64,000 bases of DNA, from contig NZ_JARVCO010000002.1 in the NCBI RefSeq assembly GCF_034531395.1, forward strand, positions 682,001-746,000. Direction: 5' to 3'. Positions 8,137 to 17,938 of this stretch are shown here, one piece after another. How positions within the stretch are numbered: position 1 is the first letter of the stretch; each line of letters starts with the position of its first letter. Both the position numbers and the translations under genes were made by a program. The notes below the pieces were generated by a model. That model had not been told where the DNA came from. It saw nothing but the letters and a program-made list of their open reading frames with translations, and made no database searches. The DNA is from Pontiella agarivorans (GTDB lineage Bacteria > Verrucomicrobiota > Kiritimatiellia > Kiritimatiellales > Pontiellaceae).

Positions 8137-11100
8137 ATGAGGAGTTATTTTTATTGGGCTGTGTTGCTGACCTCGCTCACAGCGAGCGGTGCACAGGTAA
8201 TCTGGAGTGAGGATTTCGAGGGAGCGTCGCTGGGTGCAACCTCCGGAAATAATCAGACTTTGGCAGGAACTGTGGTTCAGACCGCCAATACGGCTTCCGG
8301 GATCATAGTGGATGCTTCAACTGATTCCGGGGCGGCCGCTTCGTTTACATATGCTTCGGGAAAGTTTATTCGTTTGTCGACCGGTGCAAATGCCTGGACA
8401 GCACTGCGGTCATCATCAGGCCCGATCTTTTTTACTCAGACTTCGCCGACCCAGACTTATACGCTGTCTTTCGATGTCTATATTCCTTCCACGCTTTCTA
8501 CGGCGGTTGGCGATATCCGGCCGAAATTTACCTTAAACGGTACGGCGGCGGCAGATCTGACCGACGCAAGTATGGCAGTGCGTACTGCCGGGCAGTATCA
8601 TATTGAATATTCCGGATTGATTTCGGATTTTCTGAATACGGATGTGAATGCGGCAAGACCGTTTATCGGTATCGATCAGGGCGGCACAGCACTCAGTGAT
8701 TATCTATATGTGGATAATATCTATTTTGAAATCGGAACTTCGGCAGCAACGCCGGAAACATCACCTATTGATCCGGCATGGTTTGCCGATCTCAAAAGCG
8801 GGCGTGTGGAGTCCAGCCCGTTAGTGCAGTGGCAGCATTTCGGTCCGGGAATGTCCGGTTATATCGATATGTTCTGGATTAATAACGGCGATCCGAATGC
8901 CATGTATGATTCGCTGGATATGGGCAACAGTCAGGTGACGCTTAATGGCGGTAAGTTTTGGCGGAGTATGCGCGATTCTGATGGCTGCGGTTATCATCCC
9001 GACTACTTCGTAGCGATGGATTTTTCGTTTACGGATCCTGATTTCGGTTTGGCCGTGCGGCGTAATGTGAAAACCAACCGGGGCGAGCTGTTCCAGAGTA
9101 CGGACCGCGGTGCATCCTGGACCTTTTTATGCGAGCCGATCCCCGGCAGTGATAAACGGCATAATGTAATTGCAGTTGATCCTTCCAACGATAACAACTG
9201 GTATATCGGCGCCGGTGGGGGTGCCTTCATTAAAGATGCGCATTACACGAAAAGCGGAATTACGAATACCTCGCCGTGGAAGACCTATATGTCTGAGGGG
9301 TTCATTATGTACTCGAAAGATCGCGGTACAAACTGGACTCAGGTCTCATCTCCTTTTCCGACAGATTCGAGTTTCAGCCGGATCATTGTCGACCCGCGCG
9401 ATTCCAATAAAGTGTATGCCTCCTGTCAGCATGGGGTGTATAGAAGTTCAGACGGAGGGCTGAGCTGGTCAAAAGTTCCGGGGAATGGTCTTCCTTACAA
9501 TCAGCCACGCTATATGGATTCGTATTTTGATCCGGAAGCCAACGGTGGAGCCGGGGAGTTTCTGCTCTATATTGTAGAAATCACGCACTATGATCCGGTC
9601 GGGAGCGAGATTGTGACATCGGGCGGTGTTTATCGCACGGCCGACGGAGGAGATTACTGGGAAAATTTAACGGGTGATCTGGCCATTGATTTTACACAGA
9701 TTTCCCGGTTTGGATGGGATTATCACAACCGGTTTTATCGGGCGGTGGCTTTCTGGATGGAAACAACCGCATCGGATATCAGCAATAATTATAATCTTCC
9801 GGCATCCACCTTCAGCCAGTTTCATCAGATTGCCGTGGACCCGACTCAGAAAGACCGGGTGTATCTGGTTCATAATTTCAAGCATGACTACGCTTTTCCT
9901 CCGGGAAATATCTGGATGACGGAAAACGGGGGAACCAACTGGTTTGCAGCTGCACGTGAGGGGCCGTACTGGATTAACGGTTTGGATGATGACTATTGGA
10001 ATTCCCGGGCGGTTCAGCCGTTGGGGATGAATACAACTATGGCACATGTTGACCGGGACCACCGATTATATGATGCCATTACGGTTGGTCCGCGTTTTAT
10101 AAAGGTGAATCAGCTGGGCCATGTCTATACGGCATTTGCTCAGCAGGTCATGCGCTCCACCGACAACGGTGCAACGTGGATTCAGGTGGATGATGACGAA
10201 ACGTCACCGGGAAGCGGGCACTGGGTCGGTCGGGGAAACAGCAACCTTCCGGGAGAATCGATCTGTTTGCAAACCGGGACACCGGGAACCTATCTTTGGG
10301 GCAGCGGTGAACATGGACTCTGGCGTAATACGCATGACGGAGATCTGGTTTATCCGGGAGCCATTGCGGTGAAACAGTTAACGGGGCAAAGCATTGATAA
10401 AGACGATCCGACCTCTATTGCAACGATTGCTGTGGATCCGAATGACACCAATAAAATTTACACGCTCCAGTTCCGGCAGGATAAAAGGAACCATCTGCGC
10501 CATTCATCCGATGGCGGTGAAACGTGGATGACTCTTTCCCAGCCGTTGCCGGATATCGATATTCGCTCCAGATCCCTGATGGTGGATCATCAAAATTCCG
10601 ATATCCTCTATTTTACAATACCGTACAGCATCTGGCAGCCGTATGGAGGAGCCGGTAAATACCGGGGAAACGGTTCCGCGGATATGGAGGTTTACGGGGT
10701 GTATAAATCAATAGACGGCGGGGTGACCTGGACAAATCCAAACAGCGGCCTGCCTTCCGGTTCCAGTGTCTGGAAACTGTTCATGGATCCGGTGGATTCC
10801 CGGATCATTTATGCCGCTTTGGCCTATACGCATACCGGAACGTCTGGCGGACTGTATAAAACTGACGATGGTGCGGCAAACTGGTTCCCCATGACCGTGC
10901 CGGCCGGGGTAACGTGTGTGAACGATGTGATGGTTCATAAAACTACCGGAGATCTCTATATCGCATGCGGCCGACGAGAAGGGGATGGCTCAACCGGAGG
11001 GGCCTATGTGAGCCGTGATGGCGGGGAAACATGGGTCCTTATTTTTGATTTTCCGAATGTCCGGGGTGTGAATGTCTGTGCTGCAAATGATCAGGTTATT

Positions 11101-11661
11101 GCTGTGATTGCAGGTGAAGATGATGATGTAAATGATTTAAATCCCGGGGCCTATGTGACGGTTGATGGAGGACATAACTGGCATAAGATCAACCGGCGTC
11201 ACGGCCAGCCGGAAAAAATACGGGAACTTCAGGTGGATCCCTACGATGAAACGATTCTCTGGTGTTGTCTGTCCGGAACCGGCTTCTGGAAAGCGGATAT
11301 CTCCGGACTGACGACCGGCGTGGCAAAACCCTTTTTCTGGGACTGGATGGAGGAGCATGGTCTGGCAGATCGAACAGGCAATGCAGATGGTGATGTGATG
11401 AGCAATATTGAGGAGTACATTGCGGATACAGATCCGAACAATATGCAGGAATACTTTGCTGGTGAACCGGTCGCCGGCGGTGTCGGTGTTCAATTCCGCT
11501 CCGTGCTCAGTCGAAACTACAGCGTGGAGAAAACGGATAATCTTACCGGAGACTGGTTCGTCTGGACCAATGGAGTGGCCGGCACGGGTTCGCTCGTCGA
11601 ACTGACCGATCCTGAAGGCACAAGCAATGTGTTCTATCGGGTAAAGGTTCAGATGAACTAG
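8137..11661 (+). CDS. Giant secreted BNR/Asp-box propeller protein with shared N- and C-terminal modules
   Basis: 1174 residues. The start at 8137 has AGGAGG eight bases upstream; an in-frame ATG at 8110 lacks a leader. Architecture: Sec leader; the 'EDFEG' module (VIWSEDFEGASLGATSGNN, to about residue 205); a linker; a catalytic-looking propeller beginning at WQHFGPGMSGYIDMFW; and a C-terminal module (WDWMEEHG, DGDVMSNIEEYIADTDP, ending VFYRVKVQMN). About eleven Asp-box motifs are seen, such as STDRGASW, SSDGGLSW, TENGGTNW, STDNGATW, SIDGGVTW and SRDGGETW, as in sialidases, Vps10 domains and GH74 enzymes. GSGHWVGRGNSNLPGE and GEHGLW are conserved with the gene at 59733, which is nearly colinear. 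The substrate is unknown; a GH74-like polysaccharide hydrolase is the best guess. Confidence 0.8.
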   Translation: MRSYFYWAVLLTSLTASGAQVIWSEDFEGASLGATSGNNQTLAGTVVQTANTASGIIVDASTDSGAAASFTYASGKFIRLSTGANAWTALRSSSGPIFFTQTSPTQTYTLSFDVYIPSTLSTAVGDIRPKFTLNGTAAADLTDASMAVRTAGQYHIEYSGLISDFLNTDVNAARPFIGIDQGGTALSDYLYVDNIYFEIGTSAATPETSPIDPAWFADLKSGRVESSPLVQWQHFGPGMSGYIDMFWINNGDPNAMYDSLDMGNSQVTLNGGKFWRSMRDSDGCGYHPDYFVAMDFSFTDPDFGLAVRRNVKTNRGELFQSTDRGASWTFLCEPIPGSDKRHNVIAVDPSNDNNWYIGAGGGAFIKDAHYTKSGITNTSPWKTYMSEGFIMYSKDRGTNWTQVSSPFPTDSSFSRIIVDPRDSNKVYASCQHGVYRSSDGGLSWSKVPGNGLPYNQPRYMDSYFDPEANGGAGEFLLYIVEITHYDPVGSEIVTSGGVYRTADGGDYWENLTGDLAIDFTQISRFGWDYHNRFYRAVAFWMETTASDISNNYNLPASTFSQFHQIAVDPTQKDRVYLVHNFKHDYAFPPGNIWMTENGGTNWFAAAREGPYWINGLDDDYWNSRAVQPLGMNTTMAHVDRDHRLYDAITVGPRFIKVNQLGHVYTAFAQQVMRSTDNGATWIQVDDDETSPGSGHWVGRGNSNLPGESICLQTGTPGTYLWGSGEHGLWRNTHDGDLVYPGAIAVKQLTGQSIDKDDPTSIATIAVDPNDTNKIYTLQFRQDKRNHLRHSSDGGETWMTLSQPLPDIDIRSRSLMVDHQNSDILYFTIPYSIWQPYGGAGKYRGNGSADMEVYGVYKSIDGGVTWTNPNSGLPSGSSVWKLFMDPVDSRIIYAALAYTHTGTSGGLYKTDDGAANWFPMTVPAGVTCVNDVMVHKTTGDLYIACGRREGDGSTGGAYVSRDGGETWVLIFDFPNVRGVNVCAANDQVIAVIAGEDDDVNDLNPGAYVTVDGGHNWHKINRRHGQPEKIRELQVDPYDETILWCCLSGTGFWKADISGLTTGVAKPFFWDWMEEHGLADRTGNADGDVMSNIEEYIADTDPNNMQEYFAGEPVAGGVGVQFRSVLSRNYSVEKTDNLTGDWFVWTNGVAGTGSLVELTDPEGTSNVFYRVKVQMN

Positions 11662-11668
11662 CCTTTTG

Positions 11669-11694
11669 CAGGGCAGATTAGATGTCCTGTTTTT
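11669..11694 (+). terminator. Intrinsic terminator after the BNR gene
   Basis: CAGGGCA (11669-11675) pairs with TGTCCTG (11683-11689; one G-T pair) around GATTAGA and is followed by TTTTT. It closes the block that starts at 2900. Confidence 0.8.
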
Positions 11695-11746
11695 CGGCTG
11701 ATAAGCGTTTGATTGGCCGTATATAAAGAACAATAAATGAAAGTGG

Positions 11747-13297
11747 ATGATGAAAACCGTTAAAATCATATCGTTGTTGGCTCTGGCCTGTATGGCTGCG
11801 GGCGCCGAGGTGGTGCTGCCGAATATTTTCAGTGATTATATGCTGCTGCAGCAGCAACAGAAAAATCCGGTCTGGGGCATGGCTGATCCGGGCGAGCGGG
11901 TTACCGTTGAATTTGCCGGGCAGAAGAAAACGGCTGTGGCGGATGAAGAAGGGCGCTGGAAGGTTGAACTCGACCCTTTGGAGGCCAGTTTTGAAGGCCG
12001 AAGCATGAAAATTTATTCATTCGGTAAGCTTCAATCAGAAATCTGCAACATTCTGGTTGGAGAGGTCTGGATGTGTTCCGGTCAATCGAACATGGCGTGG
12101 TCGATGAATGCGATCAACGATTATGATATGGAGGTTGCGACGGCGAACTATCCGAACATTCGTCTGCTGGCCGTTCCAAGGGTTGGAACGCAGGAGCCGC
12201 AGTTTAATATTGAGGCCGCCTGGACCGAATGTACGCCGGAAACCGTGAAGAATTTTTCGGCACCGGGATTCCTGTTCGGGCGGAAGCTGCATCATGCATT
12301 GAAGGTGCCGGTGGGGCTGATTTATAATGCCTGGGGCGGTTCTGATCTGGAAGCCTGGCTTCCAATTCATGTGCTTGAGGAAGCCGGACAGGATGAATAT
12401 CTGGCGGAATGGAATACCTATCTTTCGCGGTATTCTGATGAATATCTGGAAAAACAGAAAATTGAATACAAACAGTGGGTAGCAGACGGAAAGCCCGGGA
12501 AAAAACGGTTCGAACCGCGGGATGTGCGCATCGGACAGAAAAGACCTGCAAATATTTATAATGGGGTTCTTCATCCGACCATTGGATATGGGATTAAAGG
12601 GGTGATCTGGTGCCAGGGTGAAAGCAATATCGGACGCGCTTATGAATATCGCTCGCTCTTTCCTCTATTGATTACCACGTGGCGGGAATGGTGGGATAAT
12701 GATGATCTGCCGTTTTACTGGATTCAACTGGCGGACCATAATTATGAGAAGCCGGAACCCGGCGAAAGCTACTGGGCTGAACTGCGCGAGGCGCAGACCA
12801 TAACGCTGAAACTTCCGCATACCGGAGAGGCGGTGGTGATCGATCTGGGGGAAGCGCGGGATATTCATTATCGGGACAAGCAGACTGCGGCGGCCCGCTT
12901 GGTGCGCCATGCGTTGGGCAAAGATTATGGATTTAATATTGCGACCGAAAGTCCGCGTTTCCAATCCTTGGAAATTAAAGGAGATAAAGCGGTGGTAACG
13001 TTTGATCATGTGGCCACGCATCTGTACGCCTTTGATGTGCCCGAAGTGAAAGGGTTCGCTGTTGCAGGTGCGGATAAAAAGTTTTATTGGGCTGAGGCAA
13101 AGATTATCGGAAAAAATAAAGTGGAGGTTTGGTCGGACCAGGTTCCTGAACCGGTTGCGGTACGCTATGGCTGGGCGGATAATCCGGTGGTTAATCTTTA
13201 TGACCGGAACAGTCTGCCGGTTACGCCATTCCGTTCCGATGACTGGCCGGTGGGAACAATGGGTAAAAAGACGCTGTATCGTCTGATGCCTGAATAA
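11747..13297 (+). CDS. Secreted sialate O-acetylesterase-like (SASA) protein
   Basis: A 516-residue SGNH-type esterase. A Sec leader (to about residue 20, AAGA-EV) is followed by a small beta domain (residues 21-95) and the SASA domain. The nucleophile motif is CSGQSNMAW with S114; GVIWCQGESN is the central block; EARDIHYRDKQTAAARLV carries the D-x-x-H-type catalytic pair. Two consecutive ATGs (11747, 11750) follow a weak ribosome site. Members remove acetyl groups from sialic acid or from plant and algal polysaccharides; the latter fits here. The BNR gene 15 bases downstream is probably in the same transcript. Confidence 0.88.
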   Translation: MMKTVKIISLLALACMAAGAEVVLPNIFSDYMLLQQQQKNPVWGMADPGERVTVEFAGQKKTAVADEEGRWKVELDPLEASFEGRSMKIYSFGKLQSEICNILVGEVWMCSGQSNMAWSMNAINDYDMEVATANYPNIRLLAVPRVGTQEPQFNIEAAWTECTPETVKNFSAPGFLFGRKLHHALKVPVGLIYNAWGGSDLEAWLPIHVLEEAGQDEYLAEWNTYLSRYSDEYLEKQKIEYKQWVADGKPGKKRFEPRDVRIGQKRPANIYNGVLHPTIGYGIKGVIWCQGESNIGRAYEYRSLFPLLITTWREWWDNDDLPFYWIQLADHNYEKPEPGESYWAELREAQTITLKLPHTGEAVVIDLGEARDIHYRDKQTAAARLVRHALGKDYGFNIATESPRFQSLEIKGDKAVVTFDHVATHLYAFDVPEVKGFAVAGADKKFYWAEAKIIGKNKVEVWSDQVPEPVAVRYGWADNPVVNLYDRNSLPVTPFRSDDWPVGTMGKKTLYRLMPE

Positions 13298-13312
13298 AAT
13301 CGAGGTTTATGT

Positions 13313-15928
13313 ATGACGATCAAACCGTGGTTTCTAGTACTGCTTCCGCTGGTTGCCTACGCAACTCCGGATTCTGATTTTTTTGAGCGTATCCGGACGG
13401 AGCGGGTGGAATCCGATCCTTCCGTGGTCTGGAAAAATTTCGGACCCGGGATGTCGGGTTACTGTGAGAATTTCTGGTGTCATCCAACGGATACCAACGT
13501 CATGTTTATGGGTCCTGATATGCACGTCAGTTACGGGACGTGGGATGGCGGTAACTCATGGCATACGTTGAAGGATTCGGACGGTTTGGGGCTGGAGATG
13601 AAGCGGGTGCTGGACGTTGAGTTTTCCCGGCAGAATCCTGATTTCGGTATGGCGATTGATTGGAATGGATGGGTGTATGAAACCATCGATCGCGGTCGAA
13701 ACTGGACGAAAAGATCTGAACTCAGCCGTAGTTGGAAAGAGGTGGGTATTGACCCGAATGATCCGGAATCCTTTTCCAAAGGCTGGTATTATGAACAGAT
13801 GGGAACACGGCTGAGTGAGCTTGCGGTGGATCCTTCAAATGATAATATCTGGTACATTGGTGCCGGTGATTTCCGGAACATTAAAGCCAATCATAAATCG
13901 GCGGCCAATCTCCATGGCACTCGATTTGATTATGCTGATTATGGCTATATCTGCAAATCGACGGATCGCGGTAAAACGTGGCGGAAAATCCGAAACGGTT
14001 TGCCGGTGGATCTGGATGTTGCCCGTATTATTGTGCACCCGGAAAACAGTCAGCATATTATTATGGCTACGAGTCATGGAATAATGCTCAGCAGGGATGG
14101 AGGCCTGACCTGGACCAACAGGACCGATGGACTGCCGAATAATCTGCCGAAAGACCTGACCTCTTTTTATGATAAAGCTACCGGAACATTTGTGCTTTAT
14201 CTGGTTGAACAGACGGTTTATTTGCCGAAAGAGAACGGCATTGAATCGGTTGGCGGAGTTTTTAAAAGTACTGACGGCGGGGTCAGCTGGATCAATATCA
14301 GCGGCAATCTGTTTCTCGATTTGAATGCGGTAGATAGCCCGTGGGAGAATGACCGGTTTTATAAAACGGTGGCTCATTGGCTTGGACTATCCAAAGCGGA
14401 GGCGATGAAGCGGTTCAATGTGCTGCCGAAACGGGCATTGCCTACGTTTAACCGTATTGTGGTAAATCCGAATAAGGCGGATGAGATTTATTTGACCTAT
14501 AACAGGAAGCATGATCGGACATTCGGTCCCGGGGATGTCTGGCGTACGCTGGATGGCGGCCGTACGTGGAGTGTGGTTGCCCGGTATGGGGCTTATTGGA
14601 AGAGCGGGCGCGGGGCTGCATATTGGAAGTCCCGCAACAATCCCGTTGGAACCAATGTAACATTTGCGCACCTGCAATCCTATATGGATACGAATCCGGG
14701 ATATTCAGGGAACCGTATGATGAGCATTAATGCTGCCGGTGAATTATTCATCGGGCTCGATCAACAGACGCTTAAGTCGACCGATAAAGGGGAATCCTGG
14801 AAACAGGTGGATGATTTTGAAACGGCACCGGGAAGTGAAAAATGGATCGGGCGCGGCGGGAGTAATCTGCCGGGCCGTTTCATGCTGCTGGAAACCGGGA
14901 TTCCGGAGCGGAAGCTGTTGTGCAGCGGTGAACATGGATTATGGCAGACCACGAAGCTGGAAAACTGGCCGGATAAATCTGCGGTGGCGGTTGAGCAGAT
15001 TGAAGGTCAGATTCATCTGGATGGTGCACATTCCATTTCCACCGTTGCTGTGCATCCCAACAATCCCGATATGATCTATTTTCTAAGTTGGCGGCAGGAG
15101 CACCGGGGTAAGCTGCGCCGTTCTACCGATGGCGGGAAAACATGGAAGAATATTTCGACGATCTTTGAGGCGGATAACGGCATCTGGGAAAATGTGGCTT
15201 CGCAGAATTCATTGATTATTGATCCACAGAATCCGGACAATATGTATTTCTGTTCGACATATCAGCGTATTGCTGAAATTCATAACGGTCCGGGAGTTGA
15301 GCTGACTGAAGGCGGCTATGGTTTTTATCGATCGTTTGATGGCGGTTATACCTGGGCGTTGAGTAATACCGGATTGCCTGAGGGTGCAAGCGTACGACGA
15401 ATTGCCATGCACCCGGACAACCCGGCGGTTTTCTATGCCGCGCTTAATCATGACCATGGTGGGCTTTATGTTTCTCATGACCGGGGAAGTCATTGGGAGC
15501 CGCTACCTGTTCCTGCTGTAATCCGGGCGGTGAATCATGTGTTTATTGATCGCAATACGAAGCATCTGTTTATTGCTGCGGGCCGGAATAACGGAAGTTA
15601 TGAAGAGGGCGGCGTATGGCGCAGTGTGGACGATGGAAAAAGCTGGGAGCAGATTTTCAAGGCTCCGTTTGTCTGGCAGGTGGAAACGTCGCCGGTTAAT
15701 CCGGATCGGATGGTGATCAGTGTGGCCGGTCAGATTGTGCGTCGGTCACACGAGTTTATGAATCCGGGAATCTACCTCTCAAACGATGCGGGAAAATGTT
15801 GGAAAAAAATCAATCGGGGGCTTGGTCAGCCCGATAAAATTGTGGATGTGAAACCGGATCCTTACGATGAATCTGTACTCTGGTGTGCATCGTGGGGCTG
15901 CGGCTGGTTTAAGGCGGAAATTAAATAA
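13313..15928 (+). CDS. Secreted BNR/Asp-box propeller protein (propeller only)
   Basis: 871 residues: a Sec leader, then directly the propeller (SDFFERIRTERVESDPSVVW, KNFGPGMSGYCENFW). It matches the propeller of 8137, 55762 and 59733 but lacks both the N-terminal 'EDFEG' module and the C-terminal EY-x-x-G-x-DP module, ending with the last blade (WCASWGCGWFKAEIK). About twelve Asp-boxes are visible (TWDGGNSW, STDRGKTW, STDGGVSW, STDKGESW, STDGGKTW, SVDDGKSW). GSEKWIGRGGSNLPGR and GEHGLWQT repeat the family signature. It is therefore the minimal version of the family and defines the functional core. The stop overlaps the next start by one base (TAATG), which shows translational coupling to the beta-helix gene. 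Confidence 0.82.
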   Translation: MTIKPWFLVLLPLVAYATPDSDFFERIRTERVESDPSVVWKNFGPGMSGYCENFWCHPTDTNVMFMGPDMHVSYGTWDGGNSWHTLKDSDGLGLEMKRVLDVEFSRQNPDFGMAIDWNGWVYETIDRGRNWTKRSELSRSWKEVGIDPNDPESFSKGWYYEQMGTRLSELAVDPSNDNIWYIGAGDFRNIKANHKSAANLHGTRFDYADYGYICKSTDRGKTWRKIRNGLPVDLDVARIIVHPENSQHIIMATSHGIMLSRDGGLTWTNRTDGLPNNLPKDLTSFYDKATGTFVLYLVEQTVYLPKENGIESVGGVFKSTDGGVSWINISGNLFLDLNAVDSPWENDRFYKTVAHWLGLSKAEAMKRFNVLPKRALPTFNRIVVNPNKADEIYLTYNRKHDRTFGPGDVWRTLDGGRTWSVVARYGAYWKSGRGAAYWKSRNNPVGTNVTFAHLQSYMDTNPGYSGNRMMSINAAGELFIGLDQQTLKSTDKGESWKQVDDFETAPGSEKWIGRGGSNLPGRFMLLETGIPERKLLCSGEHGLWQTTKLENWPDKSAVAVEQIEGQIHLDGAHSISTVAVHPNNPDMIYFLSWRQEHRGKLRRSTDGGKTWKNISTIFEADNGIWENVASQNSLIIDPQNPDNMYFCSTYQRIAEIHNGPGVELTEGGYGFYRSFDGGYTWALSNTGLPEGASVRRIAMHPDNPAVFYAALNHDHGGLYVSHDRGSHWEPLPVPAVIRAVNHVFIDRNTKHLFIAAGRNNGSYEEGGVWRSVDDGKSWEQIFKAPFVWQVETSPVNPDRMVISVAGQIVRRSHEFMNPGIYLSNDAGKCWKKINRGLGQPDKIVDVKPDPYDESVLWCASWGCGWFKAEIK

Positions 15929-17124
15929 TGATGAAGTCGGTGAAAATAATCGCAGCGGGTCTTTCAATGGTATTGGCCGCGGTAGGGGGAACCCGGGATA
16001 TGGCACAGGAAACCTATTTGAATATCAGGAGTTTCGGGGCGAAGGGGGACGGAAAAACAGATGATACGCCTGCGCTCAATGCGGCGATGAAAGCGGCGGC
16101 AGATGGAAATGGTGTGGTTTATTTTCCGGCCGGAACGTATATGATACATCCGGTTAAGGTGCCGTCGCATATTGCGCTGAAAGGGGACTCCAACTGGGCC
16201 TATGAAAATAAGACGGGAAACGATCCGGACTTTGAGGGGCGTACAACCTTAAAAGCCTTGTCCGGTAATGCCCGCGCACTGCTCGATTGTCATGATTCGC
16301 GCGGAACCCGAATCATCGGTCTGACGCTGGATGGCAACAGACAGGGTGAGGCCATGCACGGTATTTATGCCCGTCACACGGGGTGCGAACTGCATCTTGT
16401 GGTGGAGGACTGTCGGATTAACCACTTTACGGGGGCGGGGATTCGTTTGGAAAAAGCCTGGGTTTTTGCAATCCGCCGATGCCTGATTATGTGGAACGGG
16501 CAGCACGGTATTGACTGCACCGGCGGCTACGACGGCTGGGTTATGGATACGATGCTGACGGCCAATACGGGTGCCGGATTTTATGCCTGCGGCGAGGCGC
16601 CTGAAGGCCTGAGTGAGCAGGAGAAAAAGGAGATAGGATTTTTCGGCTGTGCGTCGGTGGCGCTTACTGCAAACCGGATCGAATGGAATACCGAGGGTGG
16701 AATTATGATTTCGAATTCAAATTCCATGCAGGTGAACGGGTGTTCGATTGATCACAATTTCGGGCCGGGTATTAAAATGATTCATTCAATCGCCAATACA
16801 ATCACGGGCTGTAAAATCCGGACAAACGGAGTGGATGCTGAGGGGCTGAACAGTTCGCAGATCTGGCTGGAGGATGCGCAGGGTGCCGTGGTTACCGGGA
16901 ACAATCTCTGGGGCTGGTTCGGGCGGAAAGAACATGATTATAAAGATGCGGATCCAAAATATGGAATGATTGTGAAAAATCTGTCCGGCAGTGTGATTGC
17001 CAATAACGCGATGTTTGAGAGCTCAAGTCTTGCTGGAATTCATGATTTAGGCGGACATGATGATGCCACGGCAATTAAGAATAATGCCTATGTTAAACCG
17101 CAGGTCGGACTAAAGAAAAAATGA
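15928..17124 (+). CDS. Secreted right-handed beta-helix protein (pectate-lyase-3 type)
   Basis: A 398-residue protein with a hydrophobic leader. Residues about 30-55 (YLNIRSFGAKGDGKTDD) are the signature of the pectate-lyase-3/GH28-like superfamily; GVVYFPAGTYMI is its usual companion. The rest is a parallel beta-helix with N-rich turns (GTRIIGLTLDGNRQ, VTGNNLWGW, SVIANNAMFESSS). Members are lyases, GH28/GH82-like hydrolases or epimerases on acidic or sulfated polysaccharides; iota-carrageenases also have this fold, but no family-specific catalytic motif is recognised. It is coupled to the BNR gene by a one-base overlap; a second ATG follows at 15931. Confidence 0.8.
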   Translation: MMKSVKIIAAGLSMVLAAVGGTRDMAQETYLNIRSFGAKGDGKTDDTPALNAAMKAAADGNGVVYFPAGTYMIHPVKVPSHIALKGDSNWAYENKTGNDPDFEGRTTLKALSGNARALLDCHDSRGTRIIGLTLDGNRQGEAMHGIYARHTGCELHLVVEDCRINHFTGAGIRLEKAWVFAIRRCLIMWNGQHGIDCTGGYDGWVMDTMLTANTGAGFYACGEAPEGLSEQEKKEIGFFGCASVALTANRIEWNTEGGIMISNSNSMQVNGCSIDHNFGPGIKMIHSIANTITGCKIRTNGVDAEGLNSSQIWLEDAQGAVVTGNNLWGWFGRKEHDYKDADPKYGMIVKNLSGSVIANNAMFESSSLAGIHDLGGHDDATAIKNNAYVKPQVGLKKK

Positions 17125-17255
17125 TCAGCCAAAGCCTCCTTGGAGACCTGTTTCTGGTTCTTTATTTATCCTGCCGCATGGCAGACTGAGACCGGTGGGG
17201 GTGGCCGGCACTTAAATTTGGATTTTGTGCATGGTGTGCATGATTATAAAACGAC

Positions 17256-17282
17256 CGGAGATCGGAAATACCTCCGTTTTTT
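17256..17282 (+). terminator. Weak terminator between convergent genes
   Basis: CGGAG (17256-17260) pairs with CTCCG (17272-17276) and is followed by six Ts. The stem is short. It lies between the beta-helix gene and the convergent response regulator; nothing else was recognised in the 178-base gap. Confidence 0.4.
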
Positions 17283-17302
17283 CGCAAGCGGGGTTGGATG
17301 GT

Positions 17303-17938
17303 TTACTCTTCCAACCGGAGGAGACCCTGTTTACAGGCGATGACAACGGCCTGGGTGCGGTCCTGAGCACCGAGCTTTTCACGAATGTGGACAATGTGCA
17401 TCTTTACGGTGGGCAGGGAAATATTCAGTGCATCGACGATTTCCTGATTGCTTCGGCCTTCAGCAAGTTGTTTCAGAACATCGCGTTCGCGCGGGGTCAA
17501 CTCCGGTTTTTCTTTTCTGCGCTCAATTTTTCGAAGCATTCCGGCCGGGAAATAGGTTCCTCCGCGGGCCACTTCATGAATAGCTTCCATCAACTCATCC
17601 ACTTCACTGGCTTTTTTGGTCAGATAGCCGCGCACTCCGGCCTGTACGGCATTCCAGATATCCTCTTCCGATTCGAAAACTGAAAAGAAAATAATTTTTG
17701 CTTCGGGATCCTCCTTCAAAATCCGCCGGGAACAATCCACACCGCTTTCGTACGGCATCTGGTAGTCCATAATAACAAGGTCCGGCCGGAGCGCGAGGTA
17801 CATGTCAAAGGCCTCTGCTCCGTTGCTCGCTGCACCGACCGGGGTGACGCCAGGTTCAACGGTCATGGTTTGCGATAAACCGATTCGCATCATGGCGTTA
17901 TCATCGACAATCAAAACGGAAATTTGCGGTTCACTCAT
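17303..17938 (-). CDS. NarL/FixJ-type response regulator
   Basis: 211 residues from the ATG at 17938. The start codon overlaps the kinase stop (ATGA), so 17938 is preferred over the ATG at 17950 and the pair is translationally coupled. The receiver domain has the acidic pocket VDDN (D12, D13), the phospho-acceptor D58 in LVIMDYQMP, the S/T switch in IIFFSVFE and the lysine in YLTKKAS. A LuxR-type HTH follows (LTPRERDVLKQLAEGRSNQEI, then STVK-like SLPTVKMHIVHIREKLGA). It should bind DNA when phosphorylated by the kinase at 17935; likely targets are the flanking polysaccharide genes (inference). Confidence 0.93.
   Translation of the reverse strand: MSEPQISVLIVDDNAMMRIGLSQTMTVEPGVTPVGAASNGAEAFDMYLALRPDLVIMDYQMPYESGVDCSRRILKEDPEAKIIFFSVFESEEDIWNAVQAGVRGYLTKKASEVDELMEAIHEVARGGTYFPAGMLRKIERRKEKPELTPRERDVLKQLAEGRSNQEIVDALNISLPTVKMHIVHIREKLGAQDRTQAVVIACKQGLLRLEE

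Noticed and set aside
11700-11715. TGATAAGCGTTTGATT as another operator site
   Set aside because: The two halves are not symmetric around CG and the spacing is off by one from the other sites.
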